Below are positions 55,578 through 64,000 of a stretch of 64,000 nucleotides of DNA, in pieces; the first letter of the stretch is position 1; the number at the start of each line of letters is the position of its first letter. The notes beneath the pieces were generated by a model that was not told where the DNA came from, did not search any database, and was given only the letters and a program-made list of their open reading frames with translations. The stretch covers positions 37,288,001 through 37,352,000 of the forward strand of contig CM074864.1 of NCBI GenBank assembly GCA_037501455.1. The letters run 5' to 3'. The DNA is from Lantana camara. Taxonomy: Eukaryota; Streptophyta; Magnoliopsida; Lamiales; Verbenaceae. The position numbers and the translations under genes are program-made.

Positions 55578-56248
55578 TTCTCGAAATCCCGACTTCAACT
55601 TGGATGTAAATAGGATATACGAAGTTGTTGAACAGGAAAAACCCAAGTCTAGGTATTATTACTTTTTGTGTATGACTCTATTTGTTGGCTTTTTATGTGT
55701 TTTAAGACAGTCATGGTAAACAATTTCTGCTGCTCCTCATAAGAATTGGTAAATTTATGGCTTGTTCTTTTTGAACTATGTTCTTGCTTAGCTACTGCCT
55801 TATTGTACTCTAAACCGCTGTAGTTTTGTTGCTATGGAATGGACCCAGTTATGACTTTGTTTTACTCTTTGATTTATTTAATTTTTTTTTTAGTCATGCT
55901 GTGTCATTGATGATGAAACTCTTTTGAAAATACTAAATCTGTCAATACTGGTAGTACTGGATGAAGAATATATAAAATTGGCTGGAGTTGAGTCTAAGAT
56001 GAGTTGGTGTGCTTCGGACATTTATCAAAAGAGTCGGTATTTCCCCTTTGATATCTATTGGCTATGATTTAAATACACTTGCTGTTACCCTCAATTTGCT
56101 CCAGATGATTCGGTTGATGATTCTTACGCTGTTAACTATGAGAATGAAATATATTTATTGTGAATTTGAGGTAATTCATGTGATGGTGCCAGCTTTAGTT
56201 AGACTTCGGGTGGGATATGGAGCTTTCCCATTGAGCATTATAGAATAG
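55578..56248 (+). pseudogene. Captured histidinol-phosphate aminotransferase-like fragment (three exons)
   Basis: Three pieces read as consecutive exons of plant histidinol-phosphate aminotransferase (histidine biosynthesis): 55578-55652 (RNPDFNLDVNRIYEVVEQEK), 55894-56036 (LLKILNLSILVVLDEEYIKL, AGVESKMSW, VLRTFIKRVG) and 56193-56248 (RLRVGYGAFPLSIIE then TAG). Each is bounded by plausible splice sites (TTTTTTTTAG at 55893; GTATTATT at 55653; GTATTTCC at 56037; GCCAG at 56192). The LRTFxKR motif carries the lysine that binds pyridoxal phosphate in the family, and that lysine is present. A short stretch between KMSW and VLRTF (about eight codons) is missing. Introns retained means DNA-level capture, not retroposition. 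The N- and C-terminal parts are not seen. Confidence 0.78.
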
Positions 56249-58323
56249 CAATCATATTTGAGCTTCTCTGTTATAATTTGATTAGGGAAAATCTTGTTTT
56301 GGTATTTTTGTGTTTGAATATGAAAAGGGGTGGCTATTTTTTGAAGACTGGTACGTGGCCGAACATTCTGTGGATGCTTGAAATAGAAATCTAGGATGCA
56401 TTTAAGAAGATGGATATGTTATATATATTTTACTTTCCTTCCTTTTTTCGATTTATATATGGCCATCTGCACAAATTTGATTAAAGTTTGTAATCTTTCT
56501 CAAGTCATTACATCAGTGTTCTTGATAATTGTTGCACATCAATCCTTGATTGATTATGTGTGTGTCTGTGTGCTTTCTTAGATTTTAGATGCAATTAGAA
56601 AGACTTTCTCATTAGCTGCAATAAAACAATAAGAACAAATTAGTTATTGTTACATCATTCTTGGAGTTAGATTCTGCATAGTAGTGAAGGCTTTATCATT
56701 ATTGCTTTTGATCGGTTGCACATAACGACCATTATATTACCATAGATTGCAGTTATAACTAATGTCTTCTCACACAATATATATTTACCATGCTTTGAAG
56801 GGTTCATCCCAAACAAAAAAATAGGGGCCTGTAATAGTTTATCAAATCAGATCCTCGTGTCTTTTTTTTTTAGTTGTTCAAATTTTTGTTTTGAGTTATA
56901 TTTTCTGATAATAATATATGCAATACTTCTTGTGTAATAGTAATGGAACTGAAGATCTTTATACGTATACATGATTGAAGGCTTTGCTCACTGATATTGA
57001 TGTACTATTATTTATATTTATATATGTAGCAGAATAAAGTTCAAAGCAATAAACTATGTATATTTGCTGATTACTGCATTGAACTTGATTTTCAGGTATA
57101 TGACGTTTTGACGTTGTTTTATGGGTTTGGAGTACCCCTAGAATGTTTAATGTTCAAAATTCCTTCAACTTGGCAAGTAAGTGTTACGGGCACATATGTC
57201 GTAATTGTATTATTAATTTCTTATCCATCCAGTAATTGGTGTGGGTTTTTTATTATAAAGTCTTAGCATATCGAAATGTGAATATTTTGGACAGATGAGA
57301 AATGTTGAAGTAACATTAATGTTTTTGTCCTGTAATAAAACGTATGTGTTAATATAATGAAAGAGAATGTTAGAACAGACAAGTCATTTGCTGTGAAAAA
57401 TGAATAAATAGCCCACTATAGAAATCATACAGAAATTGTAATTTATATAAGGGATAATTATTTCACATGATTGAATGATTAATTGTGGTCTCATTTTTTA
57501 AATTTTTGCAGATTATATCGATAAAGAAGCAATGAGTTTTGGCAGAAACTAGGTCTCCATCTGAAGAACTGTTTTAGAGTTTGATAGAATCGAATTAGTG
57601 GAAGTTGTGCAGAAAGTAGTACTCCATTCGAAGCACTGTTTGATCCTACAGTCAATAACTGTAAGTCCATTTTTTGGTCATTATACCAATTCTTGTAATT
57701 GTACCATATATCTCATAAATGTAATTTAGTTGAATTACAGGTTATATAGTCTGATAATACTATAATTTTTTTTTTTTTTTTTTCTGATACAGCTTTTCTA
57801 GATCACATCTAAACATATTTTAGGCATATTATATATTTATACTATTGTCAGTTGTCTTCATTTAGGTGTATATAATGTTGTAACTTTTGATATAAGTGAT
57901 TCTTCACATAATACCTTCAAACTTTACTTTGTGAAAGACTTTGATTTTAATGATTTTTTGGTACAGGCTTTCTGCAAATACAGGAAAACCTGGACACTCA
58001 TTACTTTGAAGAAAGGCACAAAGTTATTTTGAGGAATAGAGGTAGTCATTTGGGTTAGTACATTTAATTTAAGTTGGCACTGGTTGAGATACACATTATA
58101 TATATTTATTTCTGATCACAGGTATTCTGAAGAACTGTGATGAAGCTAGTGTTTGTGGTATTTACATTCTATCAAAATTTGTCAGACTTAGAGATTATAA
58201 ACTTATTTTATTCTTTTTGTTGCATTCCTAAGCAGGTATCAATCTTGTTTCTGATCAAGCTCTGAAGTCGAAGTTGCTGTCACTTGGAAGGTAACTCTAT
58301 TGTGTCAATAAATATTATTATAC
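56249..58323 (+). other. CACTA non-coding region, possible untranslated exons
   Basis: AT-rich, no long frame. Several short blocks are bounded by splice-like signals (for example TACAG at about 57966 to GAGGTAG at about 58042, CACAG at about 58121, AAGCAG at about 58236 to GGAAGGTAAC at about 58291). They may be 5' untranslated exons of the transposase or further captured pieces; none is recognised. Confidence 0.45.
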
Positions 58324-60888
58324 ATGGATAGGTCATGGATGAACCTGTCTAGGGCTAGTAGTGAGTATAGAAATGGGTTGAAATATTTTTTAGAGTTCGC
58401 CTTTTCAAATTCAAAGTGCACTACAATTTTATGCCCTTGCAAGAAATGTAAGAATGTCATATGCCAAAGAAGGAGTATTGTTGAAGAACATATTCTGTGG
58501 CATGGTTTTTTAGTTGGGTATAATAAATGGGTTTTACATGGTGAGTTGTCATCCAATAGTATGCCGATAGTGTATGAGTTTGATGGGCAAAATTCAGTCG
58601 ATAATATGTGAGAAATGTTACATGATGCTTTTGGAATGCAAGGCAGTATGGATAACAATGAAGGAAACCAGGAACAGGCTAGACCTGGTAAAGAAGCTGA
58701 GAATTTTTATAAGCTTATGGAAGATGCAGAACAAGAACTTTACCCAGGTTGTGAAAATTTTTCCAAACTTTATTTCATTGTTCGAATGCTCCAAATCAAG
58801 TGCCTTGGAAATTGGAGTGATAGTTCTTTCACGATGATGCTCGACTTATTAAGAGAGTCATTTCCAGAAGGGGTTCAGCTGCCGAAGAACTACTACGAAA
58901 CTAAGAAGATCTTAAAAGATTTAGGATTGAATTATAATAAAATTGATGCATGCAGGAATGATTGTATGCTGTATTGGGGTGTAAATGAAAGCAAAATCAA
59001 GTGTGATACATATGATGAGCCGTGATGGATAACGACCGCATCTGATGGTAGTGTGGGTGAAAAAGGGAGCAAGAAGATTCCTGCGAAGATGGTATGGCAC
59101 TTCCCGCTAAAGCCAAGGTTGCAAAGGCTTTTCATGAATAAGGAAATTGCATCTCTTATGAAGTGGCATGCAACAGAATGTATCGAAGATGGTGTAATGA
59201 GACATCGTGCAGATTTTCCAGCTTGGAAAACTTTTGACTTCCTTCACCCAGAGTTTGCAAAAGATCCTCGCAATGTAAGGTTGGGCTTGGCTACTGATGG
59301 TTTCAATCCATTTCGAACAATGAATGTCAATCACAGTACGTGGCCCGTGATCTTTATTCCGTATAATTTGCCCCCGGGTGAGTGTATGAAAAAGTCATAC
59401 CTGATGTTGTCTTTGCTTATACCTGGGCCATCTGGACCAGGTAATAACCTTGACATATTTCTGGAGCCGGCTATTGCAGAGGTAAAAGATATGTGGATAG
59501 AGGGAATAAACACTTATGATGCATCATCTAAGGAAAATTTTCAGTTGCGCGCAGCTCTTTTATGGACCATTAGTGATTTTCCAGGCTATGCAGCTGTTTC
59601 GGGTTGGAGTACTAAAGGAGAACTTGCATGTCCCATTTATCATAAACACACAAATTCAGTATGGTTGGATAAATCACGCAAATTCTGTTATATGTGTCAT
59701 CGTATATTCTTACCTGAGGATCACCCTTATCGGAGGGATAGAGGTTCGTTTGATGGAACTGAAGAACACTGAAAAGCAACCCCATACTTGAAAGGATCCG
59801 TAGCATTTGATGAAGTAAAGCACATTGAAAATAAATTCGGAAAAAAAGTGGGGGATCAGAAATTGCCCTATAATTGGAAGAAGAAAAGCATTTTCTTCGA
59901 TCTCCCGTATTGGGAAACAAACTTAGTGAGACACAACCTTGATGTTATGCACATAGAGAAGAATGTATGTGACAAGGTCTTATATACATTAATGGACTCG
60001 GATAAGTCAAAAGATAATTACAACGCTCGCTTGGATTTGCAAATTATGGGGATAAGATCAAAGCTTCATCCCTTTCTTGATGAGCTTGGACAAGAATGGC
60101 TACCAGCGGCTTCATTTGCACTAGATAAAATTGAGAAGGATAGATTTTGCAAGATATTGAAAAGCGTTAAAGTTCCGGACGGCTATGCTTCAAATGTGTC
60201 AAGATGTGTCCATATTAAACCACCCAGGATATTTGGCCTCAAGAGTCACGACAGTCACGTGTTGATGCAACAATTATTGCCTCTCGGTCTACGTAAACTT
60301 CTTCCAGGGCCAATTCGAAAATCCTTGATTCATTTCAGACATTTTTTTACAGAATTGTGTTCTAAGACACTTCATCCCAATGATTTATCACGTCTGGAAA
60401 AAGAGATTGCTATCATACTTTGTCAGTTGGAGAAAATTTTTCCACCTTCATTCTTTGATATCATGGTACATTTGACTGTTCACTTAGTCACTGAGGCAAA
60501 ATTAGCTGGTCCAGTTCAATATCGTTGGATGTACCCTATTGAAAGGTAGGTTCGAAGTTTAATAATTTAATGTTAGTTTTAGTTAAAGTTTTATTGTTAT
60601 TTGATCACATAATTATTCATATTTTGATCTCTCCAGGTACTTGAGTACTTTAAAGTCATACGTTCGTAACAGAGCTCGTCCGGAGGGCTCAATCGCAGAA
60701 GGATACTTGGCAGAGGAGTGTTTATCTTTCTGTTCTTCATAGTTTGATGAAAACATTGAAACAAGGCATAATCGGGCAAGTCGTAATGATGATGGTGGTT
60801 CTACGGAAAACACGTCAAGCATTGATGTTTTCTCATATAGTGGATCTTCACTATGGAAAGGAAAGCCAATTGTTTTAGACAATGACCA
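58324..60888 (+). pseudogene. CACTA transposase (TNP2 type)
   Basis: Start MDRSWMNLSRASSEYRNGL is the usual opening of plant TNP2 proteins. One frame runs from 58324 to 60545 with only three interruptions, all TGA (58609, 59023, 59770). Domains in order: transposase-associated domain (CPCKKCKN), the Transposase_21 core (GLATDGFNPFRTMNVNHSTW, WTISDFPGYAAVSGWSTKGE, ACPIY), and a DUF4218-like domain (KSHDSHVLMQQLLPLGLRKL, MVHLTVHLVTEAKLAGPVQY, RWMYPIER). An intron (GAAAG|GTAGGT to CTCCAG at 60636) leads to exon 2 (YLSTLKSYVRNRARPEGSIA), which has a TAG at 60740 and is cut by the LTR at 60889. Transposase would bind the CACTA ends and mobilise the element. Confidence 0.92.
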
Positions 60889-62064
60889 TGTAACGCCCCG
60901 AATTTTCAGACGTAAAGGTACGACGTATGTGTTTACTAATTTGCGCGAATTAATAGTTTTTACGTGTTTTATATTTAATTTTATTATAAATTGTTATTAT
61001 TTTATTTTATTATATTATATTATATTTTAATTTAATATTATTTTAAAGTATTACGTTATTTTAAGTATCTATCTTAAATTATTATTAATTTAATGATTAT
61101 GCTAATTAAGTGTTATGCTAATTAATCATGTTTTAACCAAATTAATTAATTTCTATAATAATACGTTGACTTGAATTTTATTTAATATTAGAATTTGATT
61201 TATTTGATTAATTTTTAATATGCATGAATTGTATGAATATGTGCATAGTTGTTTCAATTGTGCATCGTTCTTATATGAAATGATATCGAAATGTCGTGCA
61301 ATTGTAGTATGTCGTAAATAAGTGTGTTATGAACATGCCTATATGCTCGGTTTATGTTTTTGAACTTGTTTGATATGTTAACGAATTTAATTTGAATTGT
61401 GGAACCAAATCGGGGGCTAACGAGCAATTAGCGCACCCTTGGTTCCGTACGTGATATCTTGAGCTCGGGAACTCGGATTCGAGTTCCGTCAACTTCGTTA
61501 AACTCGTATCGAAGATTCGAGTTTAATAAACTAAGCCACATATTTTTCCAAAATCATTTGAACCTCCGAAATCCAACCGAAGAACAAAACGGCATCAATA
61601 TGACCACCTTTCACTATATTGGCCATAACTTGATCAAAACTTAACCAAATTAACTATCGTTGGTGGCCTTTTAACCCTAGTTCAATCCTCTATCATCCCA
61701 TAACCACACCTAACCGAGCATATCCTCACACAAACAAGAGATTTCAGCCAAACCCTCCTCTTCCAGTTTTTCCCGTAACTGTGCAAATCCTTGAGGTTTT
61801 AGAGCTCAAATCTCAATCAACTCTCATCCAATCAACAAGGTGAGTTAGGATTATGTTGTACATGCATCTATGGTTATTTTCATCCTTTTATCCCTAATTT
61901 TGACTCAGATTTCATACGGTGAGTTAGGTTTTTGAGTGTTTTGTGGATTTCTTGAATCTCTTTGATCTCTGATGTGTTTCAGTGATATATATATGATCCT
62001 TTTCCTTCATTTATGACTGAGTATACCTGTATTCATTTTTGGTTAAGAGGTTGGTGAGATATCA
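60889..62064 (+). repeat. LTR (Tekay-like family of 1819-4972), 5' part
   Basis: Starts TGTAACGCCCCGAATTTTCAG inside transposase exon 2 (left flank GACCA). Blocks align with 1819-4972, such as GAGCTCGG...TTCGAGTTCCG at 61461-61486 and a consensus splice donor CAAGGTGAGT at 61836-61845. It is interrupted at 62065 by another LTR of the same superfamily in opposite orientation. Confidence 0.78.
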
Positions 62065-64000
62065 TGTAACACCCCCGGAGCGAGGGGCGCCACATCCCCC
62101 GTACCATAGCCCAACACATGAAGCGAAATGGAACTCCGTCCACGCATCAAGCCATGGCGAACGGGTGACAAACAAAAACCAACCTAAGCTAGGCGGTCTA
62201 GACCCTACTCAGAGCGCGCAACAAAACAAATAACGAATACGGAAGCACCAAAATCTCACAACAAATAAACATACTCGAGACATATCAAAATAACGATTTG
62301 AGTTATACAAACCTTTACAATTCCGAATTTAATTCATAACTTATACATATTTCAAAATTTGCAAAATGCATAAATAAAACAAAATACAATGCATGCGACT
62401 CAAGCTCTCCAAAAGAAAGACTCAAAGACAACCGCCTAGCCCCAAGTCCTCAGAACAAGTACCTGCAACTCAAATCAAAGGGAGAAAAAGATAGAGATAA
62501 CGAGGGTCAGTCCTAGAGACTGGTGAGGGGGTTAAACTCACACACCCGATATACATATAGAGCATAACACTTAACAACCCAAAGAATCCATGGAACGAGA
62601 ATGGTTTTTGCAAGCCAAAGCGTTTTCCCGTGTTATAGATATATACATACTTTAGAGAAAACAAGGGCCGGAGACCAAATAACCAGTTTTAAGCACTTAT
62701 AAATCCTTTCTCGTTCCATAGATTGTACAAGATCCACTAACTCGGCGAGTACGAGTCACATCTCCAAACTTCCGTAAACAAAGGGACAAAACAGAGCAAA
62801 ACAAAACAAAATCCAACCTGCACACCGGGTGATAGAAGGGTTGCGGCTCTAACTATCCAAAAAACACACGAGACAAGGCTTAATTACGACCTTGAAACCT
62901 TCGACGGTTGCCTCCGTCGGCTCAAGAGAAACACCCTTCTCCAAACCTCCCGAAGTTGGGTGACTCTCTCAAAGGGAAAATGTTGATGGAAGAGCTCGGC
63001 AACCCCGCGGTTGACCCGAGATTACCATACCATTCTACGGGGCCCAAACATCTCACAAAAATCATGCAAAGAGCAAAGCTTATCTTTCAAAGCCACATAT
63101 CTCGCTTACACACATACGATTAATCAAAGGTTTTTCAAAACAAATGCAAAATAGCTTATATACTTATACAAAGTGTTTTCAAGACTCATATAACAAATGG
63201 GACAAGCCCTCAAGATACATATCTTACACTTATCTATCATATAATATACGTATTTCGCATGCGAGGTTTCAAACCAAATATGGGTTGTAGGTCAAATAAC
63301 TAAAAGAAACAAAACCTCACCTTGACGCGGGTAGTGGAACAAAAGAGTAAGAACTGGGCGCTAAGGAGCAACCTCGTCGTCCACGGGAAGGTCTTCTGAA
63401 CAAAACAAACACAAGGGTTACACTAAGACTCAAAATGAACCACATTGACGCTCGGTAAATGCGTATGTATGTTTATGATGCAAATGAAATGAAACGAATT
63501 CACACTTAAGTCATATGAGAGCATGAATTGCATATAAGATCATAATTCACAAACGAGGTTATAAAACGAGTCAATGATTCACAACATAAAGCTTAACACA
63601 TAATATAACAAGTTAATCAAGCATACAAGTCAAAGACAAGACAAGAAAGCTAACGAAAAGCAATGAAATCAACAAAATAAATCCTCCTGAAGGCTCGCGT
63701 GCAAGGTACGGTCGTACCCAAAGCTCATCTCCCCTCCCGGGGAGATTTTGTTCTTCAAAGTACCCGCCCGGGTACATAACATGCAGAAAGTTTCTGCATA
63801 AGGAGTACCCGGCCGGGTACTTCCCAGGCCAAAATCTCCCCGCCCGGGGAGACCATTCCAGTCGCGAGAAATGGTGGTTTCACCCCTGTTCAGCCCTGCA
63901 AACCTTCCCAATCCAAAACCAACTCATCTAGGCATGTTAAGGCATGAAGTAAGGAAGCAAATCAACACAAAAACTCCATCAAACTTGATCAAATCGAGCA
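62065..64000 (-). repeat. LTR of a Tekay-like element, minus strand, open at window end
   Basis: Starts TGTAACACCCCCGGAGCGAGG and shares the terminal block (CCACATCCCCCGTACC) with the minus-strand LTRs at 24210, 43191 and 49627. Left flank TATCA. The remainder of the element lies beyond 64000. The only conspicuous internal feature is the palindrome cluster at 63705-63852; the frames at 62470-62664 and 63669-63911 have no domain. Confidence 0.8.
63705..63852. repeat. Six-palindrome cluster with two arm types
   Basis: GGTACGGTCGTACC (63705-63718), CTCCCCTCCCGGGGAG (63729-63744), GTACCCGCCCGGGTAC (63760-63775), ATGCAGAAAGTTTCTGCAT (63781-63799), GTACCCGGCCGGGTAC (63805-63820) and TCTCCCCGCCCGGGGAGA (63835-63852). 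All arms are perfect. The CTCCCC and GTACCC types are arranged outer-inner-inner-outer. Confidence 0.93.

Larger units (their letters stand above)
54707..60888 (+). mobile_element. CACTA (En/Spm-type) transposon, 5' part, with captured gene pieces
   Basis: Starts CATTACTAGAAAAAAGGCC, one base from the CACTACTAGAAA terminus typical of the superfamily, followed by subterminal words GTGACGCC, GACGTCAC and GCGTCAC (54735-54870). It carries aminotransferase-like exon fragments (55578-56248) and a TNP2-type transposase (58324-60888). At 60889 an LTR is inserted; the second terminus and any tnpA gene are not in the window. Confidence 0.88.

Overview
The window looks like plant nuclear DNA from the repeat-rich (probably heterochromatic) part of a large genome. 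I see no intact host gene, no rRNA, tRNA or CRISPR, and nothing bacterial. Almost every base belongs to a transposable element: Ty3/gypsy (Tekay-like chromoviruses and a Tat element), Ty1/copia, an L1-type LINE and a CACTA DNA transposon. The elements are nested and most are broken. The species cannot be named from the sequence.

Layout. 1-4972: 3' end of a Tekay-like non-autonomous element (internal relic, polypurine tract, long LTR) cut off about 100 bases before its LTR end. 4973-14668: 3' half of a Tat element: RNase H/integrase remnant, a solo LTR inserted in it (5377-8499), the rest of integrase, an antisense intron-containing gene with a 'putative gypsy-type transposon' domain (13220-10387), and the 3' LTR (13810-14668). 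14674-42093: a Ty1/copia element (A), split at 17269/39841 by an L1 LINE that carries a 14-bp target duplication and a poly(A) tail.

Inside the LINE sit a 4.1-kb LTR (18814-22948, duplication ATCTT), a minus-strand Tekay chromovirus (24210-29545) and a Ty1/copia element (B, 29546-39052). Copia B is flanked by chromovirus on one side and by LINE on the other, without a target duplication. This implies a recombination deletion that removed the chromovirus 5' end and about 3 kb of LINE ORF2.

From 42094 another LTR (42094-54706) holds a minus-strand, LTR-paired, apparently non-autonomous Tekay-like element (43191-52806, duplication ATAAC) and a CACTA transposon (from 54707). The CACTA carries exon-intron fragments that look like histidinol-phosphate aminotransferase, followed by a TNP2 transposase with in-frame TGA stops. 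It is cut by an LTR at 60889, which is itself cut by another LTR at 62065 running off the window.

The signals least explained by ordinary annotation are clusters of short perfect palindromes. They occupy the same slot in related LTRs with unrelated arm sequences (2629-2755, 45295-45414, 51733-51852; also 25647-25676 and 63705-63852). A 400-bp GC-rich island of at least eight stem-loops lies just behind the primer-binding site of copia B (31797-32199), and a six-copy G-box cluster lies in its LTR. Reading frames are mostly broken and several stops look like CpG decay, so the elements appear silenced and old. Domain names come from motif recognition by eye, not database searches.
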